A stretch of 16,136 nucleotides of DNA, taken from assembly GCA_002435835.1 (NCBI GenBank), contig DIVM01000221.1, forward strand, positions 1-16,136, read 5' to 3'. Below are positions 6,195 to 14,092 of the stretch, piece by piece. The stretch comes from Firmicutes bacterium UBA6132 (lineage in GTDB: Bacteria; Bacillota_A; Clostridia; Tissierellales; Sedimentibacteraceae). The notes under the pieces were generated by a model that did no database searches, was not told the DNA's origin, and worked only from the letters and a program-made list of their open reading frames with translations. Positions within the stretch are counted from its first letter, which is position 1. Each line of letters opens with the position of its first letter. The position numbers were made by a program, and so were the translations under genes.

Positions 6195-6223
6195 ATTATA
6201 GTATTTCTTACAAAAAAAATCAA
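6195..6223 (-). promoter_or_regulatory. Sigma-A promoter of ogt
   Basis: On the minus strand TTGATT (6223-6218), 17 bases and a perfect TATAAT (6200-6195). Transcription would begin near 6188, leaving a leader of about 70 bases. That leader contains a short imperfect repeat, ACCAG at 6161-6165 with CTGGT at 6182-6186. Confidence 0.82.
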
Positions 6224-6253
6224 GGATTCCAAAAGAGTTAAAATTTTACAATT

Positions 6254-7528
6254 TTACAATTTTAATATGTCGAAATTATAATCAAGGAGAACCCAATTTT
6301 GTGGGAATGGATATCCTAATGCCCAATAACTTATTCCTCTTAAATTAAATTCTTTGGCTAAATCAAATTTTGCTTGTGCACTTCTTGCATCTTCAAACCA
6401 AACTTCGTGCTGTCTTCCTTGCTCATCTTTATAATTAAAATATGGTGATTGAGCTTTTTCATCATATCGAATTATTGCATCATATTTATACGCTCTTCTC
6501 ATAGCTTCTTGCTCGCTGAATGTTTCAGCTATTTGTCCTTGCACATGTGGTAAAACCCAGTCCCTTGCATAAATTTGAAATCCCATTAATATTTTATCGC
6601 GAGGCATAACCGATACTGCATATTCCAGTACACTTCTCATTTTATCAATAGGAGAAATAGCTTGAGGCGGACCACCCCTCCAACCCCATTCATATGTCAT
6701 TAATACAACGAAATCTGCTACTCTTCCATGAAATGGATAATCATGCGCCTCATATAAAACGCCTCTTTGTTCTGCACTTTCTTTTGGAGCTAAAGCAGTT
6801 GAAACAAAATAACCTTCCCTGTGAAACAAATTTACAGTGCTTGCTAAAAAATTATTATATGCTTCTCTGTCTTTAGGGAGCACATTTTCAAAATCTATAT
6901 TTACTCCTACATATCTTTTATTTCGCATAGTGCTTAATATATTGTTTTGCAATGCTTCAACTATTTGAGGGTTATTTAATACTACGCTTGCAAGATTTTC
7001 TCCTCTTGAAGTTAATGAAAAGTTTGTAATACACATCATTGGTAATGTGTTGTTTTGTATAGCAGCATTTATAACTGCATCATCTTTAATTGGCTGTAAT
7101 GTTCCATCTTGACGAATAAGATAAGCAAAAGGAGACATATAAGTTAAATAATCCCCTACTTCATTTATTATAGATGCAGCATCATCTCCAAACATATAAG
7201 TATATCCATTTACTTCTATAGTTGGTTTAGGTTTTTGAGGAATATTTATTAATGTTCCAACTATTAAATTATTAGGATTCTCAATAGTATTATTTAATAA
7301 TATTTCATTTACAGTTACTTTATACTTGTTTGCTATGTTCCATAATGTATCTTTAGGTCTTATTTTATATAAGTAATAATCTTCTGAAGGAATTACTAGT
7401 GACTGGCCAATTAATAATTGATTTGGATTAGTCATGCCATTAGCTTCCAATATTTGTGGAATTGTCGAATGATAATAATCTGCTAATTTCCACATAACAT
7501 CTCCTCTATTTACTACATGAATGTACAT
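6254..7528 (-). CDS. sleL: Spore cortex-lytic enzyme: LysM-LysM-GH18 N-acetylglucosaminidase (SleL/YaaH type)
   Basis: SleL-type enzymes hydrolyse fragments of spore-cortex peptidoglycan during germination. Two LysM peptidoglycan-binding domains (about 4-47 and 53-97) are followed by a glycosyl hydrolase 18 barrel. The catalytic strand reads YVGVNIDFENV (206-216), with Asp212 and Glu214 in the expected places, and MTYEWGWRGGPP (277-288) is typical of this subfamily. At 424 residues it is close to Bacillus YaaH/SleL. The ATG at 7528 has AAGGAG about 8 bases upstream; an upstream in-frame extension to 7600 has no ribosome site. There is no classic signal peptide, as expected for a protein placed in the spore coat or cortex from the mother cell. 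A sigma-E-like TAATATT element may lie upstream, but this is weak. Confidence 0.93.
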   Translation of the reverse strand: MYIHVVNRGDVMWKLADYYHSTIPQILEANGMTNPNQLLIGQSLVIPSEDYYLYKIRPKDTLWNIANKYKVTVNEILLNNTIENPNNLIVGTLINIPQKPKPTIEVNGYTYMFGDDAASIINEVGDYLTYMSPFAYLIRQDGTLQPIKDDAVINAAIQNNTLPMMCITNFSLTSRGENLASVVLNNPQIVEALQNNILSTMRNKRYVGVNIDFENVLPKDREAYNNFLASTVNLFHREGYFVSTALAPKESAEQRGVLYEAHDYPFHGRVADFVVLMTYEWGWRGGPPQAISPIDKMRSVLEYAVSVMPRDKILMGFQIYARDWVLPHVQGQIAETFSEQEAMRRAYKYDAIIRYDEKAQSPYFNYKDEQGRQHEVWFEDARSAQAKFDLAKEFNLRGISYWALGYPFPQNWVLLDYNFDILKL

Positions 7529-7628
7529 AATATTCTCCTTTAATATATAATCTATATTAATATATTCAATATTACGTACACGTTGAATAAAAATAAGCAA
7601 TTCAGGTAAATAACAAAAATGTTTGTTT

Positions 7629-9233
7629 TTATACTATATATTTTTTTAAAAGAGTATCAACTTCTTCTATATTAGAGTTCATAAATTTAATATATTCTAA
7701 ATTACTTTCTTTTATACGAATAGCTAATTCATATAAAAATTCCGGAATGTAACTTTCTATTAAATCCCCATATTCATTGGCTAAGTGTGTATCTTCTAAA
7801 TTAGTGTTTCCATTTAAATAAAGTGAATAAACATCTATTATTTCATCATTTATACGTTTTTTCTTTCCTTGGAAACCAATTATATTTACTTGATGTCTTG
7901 CACATGAATTTGCACATCCTGAAATGTGAATTGATGGCAAAATATCTTCATTCAATCCTTTTTCTTTGAAATATTCTAAAATATTAGCTAAAAGTTCTTG
8001 ACTGTTTTGGATTCCTATTTGACAAGTTGGAACTCCAATACAGCTTACGCTACGGTTTAATCTTGTTGTATTTCTGAAATTTTTCGTAATTTCCAATAAC
8101 TCATTGGCTTGTTCTTTTGTTAAATTTCTTATAAACATACTTTCTTCCATGCTAAGACGGATTTGCACATCTGGCAACTTTTCTATAAACATAAGAATAT
8201 TTTTTAAATCCTTTGTTTTTAAAAGTCCGCCTTGGGGATGAATTTCCACACTGTATAAATTCTTTTGTTTTTGAGGAATAATATCATAATTATTATCAAA
8301 TTTATCTACTTCTGTTACTTCAATATTTACTTCCTTAACTTGATAATCATTTTTATATACAAAATCTAAAATTTGCGTTTCTTTTATCTTTTCTAAATGT
8401 TTGTTATAACATTCAAGGAAAGCCTCTTTACCCATGCGTTTTACGATAAACCGCATTCTCGCTTTTCCTTTGTTTTCATAGTCTCCCTCTTCTTTAAATA
8501 AACTAAGAATTGCTTCTATATGATAAAGAATATCCTTAGGACTAATTAGTTCTCCATAAGGAACAGCTATATCCCCATTAGGTCCGAGACTTCCACCAAT
8601 ATATAATTTAAAATATTGATTTTCATCTTTTTTTACTGCTAAAAAGCCAATATCTGCAATAGAAGCATTGGCACTGTCATCTGAACTATTTGAAAAAGCA
8701 ACTTTAAACTTTCTTGGTAATTTATATGTATTCATTTGAGAAAGAAAATATTTATTTACTAAAATAGCGTATGGTGTAACATCAAAGGCTTCATTCTTTT
8801 CAACGCCTGAAAGAGGAGAAAGAGAAACATTACGAGGGAAATTTCCCCCACCTCCACGAGTAAATAGATCATTATTTATACTTTTTTTCATTATTTCTAT
8901 GATATGGCCAAATTGTAAATCATGAAGTTGTATAGCTTGTCTTGTGGTTAGATGAACAAAACCTAAAGAGTATTCATGAGCAAAATCATGGATTAATTTA
9001 AGAGTTTTATAATCCAATACACCTGATAAAACCCTTAATCTGATCATAAATTCTTTTTGGCTTCTTTGTGCATAAACACCGATTCCACCTGATGTACCTT
9101 TAAATTGGGCACTAGTAATTTCTTCATTTAAAAACTTGTGACCGATTTCTTTAAATTCAGTAATTTCTTTACTATATAATTCTTTTGCATGCTCTATTTT
9201 TTCATCAAGTTGCTCTACCAATATTTTTTTCAT
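7629..9233 (-). CDS. Siroheme [4Fe-4S] sulfite/nitrite reductase, single-chain assimilatory type
   Basis: This family reduces sulfite to sulfide, or nitrite to ammonia, in six-electron steps on siroheme bridged to a [4Fe-4S] cluster. The cluster cysteines are all present: SCIGVPTC (Cys398, Cys404) and HISGCANSC (Cys440, Cys444). Two ferredoxin-like halves begin at GTSGGIGVYAQR (46-57) and PQGGLLKT (333-340). Arginines for siroheme and substrate lie in LTTRQ (95-99) and RMRFIVKRMG (259-268). I start at ATG 9233 (534 residues), which follows AAGGAG by about 8 bases; a frame extension to 9308 runs through the upstream hairpin and is not credible. There is no fused ferredoxin or flavin domain. 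Its place after an APS reductase operon argues for sulfite as substrate, but sequence alone does not exclude nitrite. Confidence 0.93.
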   Translation of the reverse strand: MKKILVEQLDEKIEHAKELYSKEITEFKEIGHKFLNEEITSAQFKGTSGGIGVYAQRSQKEFMIRLRVLSGVLDYKTLKLIHDFAHEYSLGFVHLTTRQAIQLHDLQFGHIIEIMKKSINNDLFTRGGGGNFPRNVSLSPLSGVEKNEAFDVTPYAILVNKYFLSQMNTYKLPRKFKVAFSNSSDDSANASIADIGFLAVKKDENQYFKLYIGGSLGPNGDIAVPYGELISPKDILYHIEAILSLFKEEGDYENKGKARMRFIVKRMGKEAFLECYNKHLEKIKETQILDFVYKNDYQVKEVNIEVTEVDKFDNNYDIIPQKQKNLYSVEIHPQGGLLKTKDLKNILMFIEKLPDVQIRLSMEESMFIRNLTKEQANELLEITKNFRNTTRLNRSVSCIGVPTCQIGIQNSQELLANILEYFKEKGLNEDILPSIHISGCANSCARHQVNIIGFQGKKKRINDEIIDVYSLYLNGNTNLEDTHLANEYGDLIESYIPEFLYELAIRIKESNLEYIKFMNSNIEEVDTLLKKYIV

Positions 9234-9275
9234 TTTATTTACTCCTTCAATATTTATTTTACAATATGTATTATA

Positions 9276-9315
9276 AAAATAGATGCTAAGCCAATTTTGT
9301 CTTAGCATCTATTTT
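9276..9315 (-). terminator. 15-bp perfect hairpin between cysN and the sulfite reductase gene
   Basis: AAAATAGATGCTAAG (9276-9290) pairs perfectly with CTTAGCATCTATTTT (9301-9315) around a 10-base loop. On the minus strand the stem is followed by TTTTTATAAT, so it can act as a rho-independent terminator about 75 bases after the cysN stop. It lies only 42 bases before the sulfite reductase ATG. A TATAAT (9275-9270) directly follows the stem, and another (9328-9323) precedes it. The hairpin may therefore be an attenuator or the 5' stem of a separate transcript rather than a simple end. Confidence 0.75.
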
Positions 9316-9389
9316 AACACCTATTATAGTTTTATTCAATTCTCTTTAAAGTTCCATACTAAATCATATTAAATTTTTACTTTGATTTA

Positions 9390-11093
9390 CTATATTACCC
9401 AGAAGTTATTATTAAATGCAATTTTACGATATTTCTCAAAACTAATCCATTTATCAAAGAAATTTACTTCACTTTTTTCATTAACTTCATTATGTTCATT
9501 TAAAAACACATCAACTTCTTCTTGCGAATAAGCATTTACTGCAAAACCTCTACCATTTGTAATTGGGAACCCTGTGTATTTATAATCACCTATTAATTTA
9601 ATTTCACTAATTTTCTTATTTCTAATATTAATTGCAATTTTATCACGAAGTATTAAAATATCAAAACTCTCCGGATATTCATAGCTATCCCCTTTAATCG
9701 GAATTTCATCTTTAACTGTATAAGAATTTTGCACAGGTTTATATTTGGATATTGTTAAAATATCTAAATTATAGTAAAATTCTTCAAAAACATCTCCTCT
9801 TGCACTAAGCCCGTTAAATTGGAAAGTATCCTGTTTATTTGCGCTATCCGATTTTTTTATAATATTTTCTACAACTCCACATGCTGATGTCATATTAGTT
9901 ATACGATCAATTAATATTAATTCTCCTAATGTTTTATGAGAATTAAATTTATCTACTACAATATTTTCAGAAATCGAAATATTACATACCGCAATTTCAT
10001 TTTTCTTTAAAAACTTAGCAGGTATGTGATCGCCTGTATTTACATCGATTTTATATTTAATTTCAGTAACAACTCCAGGTAACATTTTAGTTCCCAATTT
10101 TACAAAATAATCCTTACCTTCAGTTAATTCTGAATCATCCATCCAAAGAATTGTTGCTGTAAATAATTTGCTTGTTTCAATATTTGTATTTTTTGTTAGT
10201 ACACATCCCCTTGATACATCAACTTCCTTATTTAACTGTATAGTAACAGGCTGACCTTTTTTAGCTATATCAACATTTTTATCTGTTATGTGTAAACTTT
10301 TTACTACTGCTCTTTCATTGCTTGGAAGTGTAATGATTTCATCACCTACTGAAACAATTCCAGATTCAATTTGTCCTTGAAAACCTCTGAAAGTATGATT
10401 TGGTCTACATACCCTTTGAACTGGCATATAAAATCCATCTTCTTCAAATGTGCTTGTTACATCAACATTTTCAAGATATGTAAATAAGGGTTCTCCATCA
10501 TACCAAGGAATATTTTCTGATTTTGTTGTTAAATTATCTCCTTCTGTAGCAGATAAAGGAATAATTTTTATACTTTCTAAAGTAAGTTCTGCTGCTAATT
10601 TTTTTATTTCATTTGCAATATTTTCAAAACGCAATTGATCATATTTAATTAAATCCATTTTATTTACTGCAAAAACAAAATGTTTTATACCCATTAATGC
10701 ACAAATTCTTGCATGCCTTTTTGTCTGTACAAGAACACCTTGTTTTGCATCAACAAGAATAATTGAAAGATCAGCAAATGATGCACCTACTGCCATATTT
10801 CTGGTATATTCCTCATGACCAGGAGTGTCAGCTACAATAAAACTGCGTTTGTTTGTTGTAAAATATCTATATGCTACATCAATTGTAATACCCTGTTCAC
10901 GTTCAGCAATTAAACCGTCCAACAATAAAGAATAATCAATAGCACCTTCTCGGCTTCCAACTTTGCTGTCTAATTCTAATGCTTTTTCTTGATCTGCATA
11001 TATAAGCTTAGCATCATATAAAATATGTCCAATTAAAGTTGATTTTCCATCATCTACACTTCCGCATGTTATAAACTTTAATAATCCATTCAT
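9390..11093 (-). CDS. cysN: Sulfate adenylyltransferase subunit 1 (CysN), with unusual C-terminal extension
   Basis: CysN is the GTPase subunit that drives APS synthesis from ATP and sulfate by CysD. Motifs: GSVDDGKST (11-19), GITIDVAYRYF, DTPGHEEY, NKMD and SATEGDN, then elongation-factor-like beta barrels ending in LILIDRITNMTSACGVV. I place the start at ATG 11093, one base after the cysD stop, with GGGAGGGA about 10 bases upstream; an in-frame ATG at 11150 lies inside cysD and lacks support. The protein has 567 residues, against about 475 for E. coli CysN. The extra C-terminal part (about 150 residues after position 412) is not an APS kinase: it has no P-loop. I do not recognise it. A T-tailed hairpin follows the gene. 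Confidence 0.93.
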   Translation of the reverse strand: MNGLLKFITCGSVDDGKSTLIGHILYDAKLIYADQEKALELDSKVGSREGAIDYSLLLDGLIAEREQGITIDVAYRYFTTNKRSFIVADTPGHEEYTRNMAVGASFADLSIILVDAKQGVLVQTKRHARICALMGIKHFVFAVNKMDLIKYDQLRFENIANEIKKLAAELTLESIKIIPLSATEGDNLTTKSENIPWYDGEPLFTYLENVDVTSTFEEDGFYMPVQRVCRPNHTFRGFQGQIESGIVSVGDEIITLPSNERAVVKSLHITDKNVDIAKKGQPVTIQLNKEVDVSRGCVLTKNTNIETSKLFTATILWMDDSELTEGKDYFVKLGTKMLPGVVTEIKYKIDVNTGDHIPAKFLKKNEIAVCNISISENIVVDKFNSHKTLGELILIDRITNMTSACGVVENIIKKSDSANKQDTFQFNGLSARGDVFEEFYYNLDILTISKYKPVQNSYTVKDEIPIKGDSYEYPESFDILILRDKIAINIRNKKISEIKLIGDYKYTGFPITNGRGFAVNAYSQEEVDVFLNEHNEVNEKSEVNFFDKWISFEKYRKIAFNNNFWVI

Positions 11094-11094
11094 A

Positions 11095-11994
11095 TTAGAA
11101 ATATCCCTCCCTTTTTCTTCTTTCCATACTGCCTGCTGCTTCATTATCAATTACACGAGTTGTTCTTTCAGAAGATACAGCACTAAGAGTTTCTTCTATA
11201 ATCTCATCTAAAGATACAGCATCAGATTCACATCCTCCAGTTAAAGGATAGCAACCAAGAGTTCTAAATCTAACTTTTTTATGCTCTACTTTTTCCCCAG
11301 GTTTTAATTTCATTCTATCATCATCTACCATTATAATATTGCCATCACGGTATACAACAGGGCGTACCTTAGCTTGATATAATGGAACAATTTCTATATT
11401 TTCACGTTTTATATATTGCCAAATATCTTTTTCTGTCCAGTTTGAAATAGGGAAAACTCTTATACTCTCACCTTTGTTAATTTTAGTATTATATAGTTTC
11501 CACATCTCAGGTCTCTGATTTTTAGGATCCCATGCGTGAGCTTCATTACGAAAAGAAAAAATTCTTTCTTTTGCACGAGATTTCTCTTCATCACGGCGAC
11601 CTCCTCCGAAAGCTGCTGTAAATCCATACTTAGTCAAGCCTTGTTTTAAAGCTTGTGTTTTCATAATATCTGTATAAGCAGATCCATGATCAAATGGATT
11701 GATACCTTGCTTAATAGCTTCTTCATTTCTATAAACAAGCATTTCAATACCTAATTCTTTTGCTTTTTTATCACGAAATTCAGTCATTTCCTTAAACTTC
11801 CATGTTGTATCAATATGCATGAACGGAAATGGTGGTTTTTCAGGATAAAACGCCTTTAGGGCAAGGTGTAGCATTACAGAACTGTCTTTACCTATAGAAT
11901 AAAGCATAACTGGATTTTCACACTCTGCTGCAACTTCCCTGATTATATATATTGCTTCCGCTTCTAATTCATCAAGATGCGATAATTCACTCAT
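11095..11994 (-). CDS. cysD: Sulfate adenylyltransferase subunit 2 (CysD)
   Basis: CysD, an N-type ATP pyrophosphatase, forms APS from ATP and sulfate in complex with CysN. The 299 residues match the family (302 in E. coli). The PP-loop is SIGKDSSV (33-40). Other landmarks are [53 protein letters not shown] and the conserved C-terminal [11 protein letters not shown]. These features separate it from PAPS reductases of the same fold. The ATG at 11994 follows AGGAG at normal spacing. It begins 61 bases after the AprB-like gene and ends one base before the cysN start, so the two subunits are translationally linked. Confidence 0.97.
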   Translation of the reverse strand: MSELSHLDELEAEAIYIIREVAAECENPVMLYSIGKDSSVMLHLALKAFYPEKPPFPFMHIDTTWKFKEMTEFRDKKAKELGIEMLVYRNEEAIKQGINPFDHGSAYTDIMKTQALKQGLTKYGFTAAFGGGRRDEEKSRAKERIFSFRNEAHAWDPKNQRPEMWKLYNTKINKGESIRVFPISNWTEKDIWQYIKRENIEIVPLYQAKVRPVVYRDGNIIMVDDDRMKLKPGEKVEHKKVRFRTLGCYPLTGGCESDAVSLDEIIEETLSAVSSERTTRVIDNEAAGSMERRKREGYF

Positions 11995-12055
11995 ATTTAT
12001 ATCTCCTGTCTTTTATTTGTCCATTAGTTATAATTGCAATTTAAATTTTAAAGCG

Positions 12056-12370
12056 CTAATATTTATTAGAATCCTTTCTATTTACATCAATAATATGCTT
12101 TTTACCACTTTTTTCTTCTATAACCCAGTGAACAATATCACCTTCATTATCAATTGTTAACTTACTTCCTCTTCCACCTATATCAGCTCCAAGATACAGA
12201 GAAATGGCTTTAAACTCACATTCTTTAATACATGATGAACATCCCCAGCAATCTTTTGGGTATTTAATGAATACTTTTTTATTTTCACCTTCCTTTAATA
12301 AGCTCCCAGGACAAACAGATAAGCATTTTTTACATCCTACACATCTTGTTTTATTAATAGCTATGCTCAA
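12056..12370 (-). CDS. AprB-like ferredoxin subunit of APS reductase (short form, TTG start)
   Basis: AprB carries two [4Fe-4S] clusters that feed electrons to the FAD of AprA. Here cysteines 10, 13, 16 and 20 (CVGCKKC...CP) and 41, 44, 47 and 51 (DCWGCSSCIKEC) form two ferredoxin clusters. The DCWGC-SCIKxC spacing with Trp42 is the AprB signature. The following section, with GADIGGRGSKLTI and HWVIEEKSGKKHIIDV, aligns in character with the beta sheet after the clusters in AprB. The long C-terminal arm that wraps AprA in dissimilatory enzymes is missing: 104 residues against about 150. I choose TTG 12370 because GAGGTG lies 6 bases upstream; a TTG at 12388 is in frame but unsupported. It overlaps the AprA-like stop by 17 bases, so the two are coupled. 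Confidence 0.88.
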   Translation of the reverse strand: MSIAINKTRCVGCKKCLSVCPGSLLKEGENKKVFIKYPKDCWGCSSCIKECEFKAISLYLGADIGGRGSKLTIDNEGDIVHWVIEEKSGKKHIIDVNRKDSNKY

Positions 12371-14057
12371 AAGTTTCACCTCGCCCAACTAATTCTCTAA
12401 ATATAATTTGTATTTTATCGTCAACTAATTTTGAATTTACGTATTTTAACCACTGGTCACTTTTATTAGGATAATCTAAATTCTCTGCAAAACTATGCCA
12501 TCTTGTTTCTTTTCTCGCTCTTAAATGAGCAATAACTGTTTTACACACTATAAGACGTTCCTTCAACTCATAAACAAACATAAGCTCGTGCATATCTTTC
12601 GCTGATAGTTCTTCACTAAGTTTTATTATTTGATCAATTTTCTCATCTGCTAAATTAAGCTGATTACCATTAAATTGATAGTTGTTTCCAATGCCACCTG
12701 CATATGAATCCATTACTTTTTGCATTGCTTCTTCCAATTGCTCAACTGTAAAAGTAGAATCTTCATAATTCAAAATTGTTTCAATTTCTTTCTTTTTAAC
12801 ATTTATTAATAAATTTTCTTCTAATTCATAAAATAAATAACTATCTTTACAATTAGCTATATAATCTAAAGCAGATTCTGCAGCAATTTCCCCTTCTACT
12901 AATGCTCCTGTAACATATTTCTGCGGACATCCTCCTGCAACGTCACCTGCTGCATAAAGTCCTTTTATTGTAGTTGCTCGTTTTGTATCAATCCAATATC
13001 CGCTTGCTGTATGTCCACCAACTATATATGGCTCCGTCCCTTCTATTTCTACGTTTTGTTCACTTGGGTTTTTACCAGATTCTATCCACTTCAGTGTTTG
13101 ACTAGGTGCCATATTTAAATATGCTTTCTTTAACTCTTCATCTTGTTTAGGAGTAATTCCTTCTGTTCTTAAGTAACAAGGACCTCTTCCTTCCTGATTT
13201 TCTTTTACAGTTCCATAAACTCTTTCAGAAGTTTTGATGCCATATTTTTTTTCATATATTTCACCATTTGAATTTATCTGACTTGCACCAACGCCTTGGG
13301 CAATGGTTCCAGTTGGAGCAATTGTATCTTTACATCTAAGTGCAATAAAACGCATTTCAAATGTTGTCATCTCTGCACCTGCACGAATTCCCATAGCATA
13401 TCCAGCACCAGTATTAAATGGCGGATACCACATTTTATGTCTTGAAAATCCTGGATTATTAGGCTTGTACAAACCTGATGCTCCACCTGTTGCACATATA
13501 ACTGATTTTGCTCTTATTTCATATAAAACATTATCATTTACACCAATTCCAAAAGCTCCAAATATTTTTTTATCTTTTACAATAAAATCAATTATATTGA
13601 CTTGGTTTAAAACAGTTACATGCTTCAAATTGTTTACTGCATCGGATAAAATAAGTTTTATATTCTCACCATTTATTTTAATATTTCGGTTTCCTCTGGC
13701 AACATACTCACCATTTTCATCTTTTAAAATAACTAAGCCCATATCTTCTAATTTTTCAGTCACACGGTTAAGCCCTTGAGACATTGTTAAAAGTAAATCT
13801 TCCCTTACAATATTTTCTGCATCATTTTTTGCATAATCCACATAATCATCCGGTGTTCTTCCTTTTACAATATAAGCATTAATTGCATTTACACCTGCTG
13901 CCAGACATCCACTTCTTTTTATGTTAGCTTTCTCAGCTATAATTATTGAAGCAGTCGAATGTTCTTTAATTGTTAATGCAGAATAGCATCCAGCAGTTCC
14001 TCCTCCAATAATAAGGACATCTGTTTTTAACTGTTTTATTTTTATTTCATTTTTCAA
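12354..14057 (-). CDS. AprA-like flavoprotein, adenylylsulfate reductase alpha subunit
   Basis: This FAD protein of the fumarate reductase/succinate dehydrogenase superfamily has the features of APS reductase: IIGGGTAGCYSALTI (16-30), SGCLAAGVNAINAY (49-62) matching the AprA loop with the FAD/substrate Asn, MWYPPFNTGAGYAMG (209-223), FEMRFIALRCKD (233-244) and VGGHTASGYW (346-355) with the conserved His, then GLYAAGDVAGGCPQKY. The RFIxxRxKD and GGH positions correspond to the substrate Arg and His of archaeal AprA. It is shorter than dissimilatory AprA (567 against about 620-660). The start is TTG at 14057 with AGGAGG 9 bases upstream. Its place between cysTWA and cysDN, with an AprB-like partner, supports APS-to-sulfite reduction in assimilation. 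Confidence 0.88.
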   Translation of the reverse strand: MKNEIKIKQLKTDVLIIGGGTAGCYSALTIKEHSTASIIIAEKANIKRSGCLAAGVNAINAYIVKGRTPDDYVDYAKNDAENIVREDLLLTMSQGLNRVTEKLEDMGLVILKDENGEYVARGNRNIKINGENIKLILSDAVNNLKHVTVLNQVNIIDFIVKDKKIFGAFGIGVNDNVLYEIRAKSVICATGGASGLYKPNNPGFSRHKMWYPPFNTGAGYAMGIRAGAEMTTFEMRFIALRCKDTIAPTGTIAQGVGASQINSNGEIYEKKYGIKTSERVYGTVKENQEGRGPCYLRTEGITPKQDEELKKAYLNMAPSQTLKWIESGKNPSEQNVEIEGTEPYIVGGHTASGYWIDTKRATTIKGLYAAGDVAGGCPQKYVTGALVEGEIAAESALDYIANCKDSYLFYELEENLLINVKKKEIETILNYEDSTFTVEQLEEAMQKVMDSYAGGIGNNYQFNGNQLNLADEKIDQIIKLSEELSAKDMHELMFVYELKERLIVCKTVIAHLRARKETRWHSFAENLDYPNKSDQWLKYVNSKLVDDKIQIIFRELVGRGETFEHSY

Positions 14058-14092
14058 TCTTAAAACCTCCTAAGCTGTCACAAAATAATTCC

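Noticed and set aside
7612..7627. Hairpin AACAAA/TTTGTT after the sulfite reductase as a terminator
   Set aside because: It has only a 6-bp A/T-dominated stem, no T-run on the minus strand, and overlaps close to the stop codon.
9390..9860. APS kinase (CysC) domain fused to CysN
   Set aside because: No GxxxxGKS/T P-loop or other kinase motif occurs in the C-terminal extension.
11094..11150. Extended CysN start at ATG 11150
   Set aside because: It would overlap cysD by 56 bases and add residues before the conserved MNGLLKFITCGSVDDGKS start; the ATG at 11093 has a strong ribosome site.
13303..13779. 158-codon plus-strand open frame
   Set aside because: It lies antisense inside the AprA-like gene, has no recognisable motif and arises from the codon bias of the real gene. 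Other plus-strand frames of 60-99 codons were rejected for the same reason.
12354..14057. Fumarate reductase or L-aspartate oxidase as the identity of the flavoprotein
   Set aside because: The RFIxxRxKD and VGGHxASGYW motifs, the AprB-like partner with DCWGCxSCIKxC and the position between cysA and cysD all fit APS reductase better.
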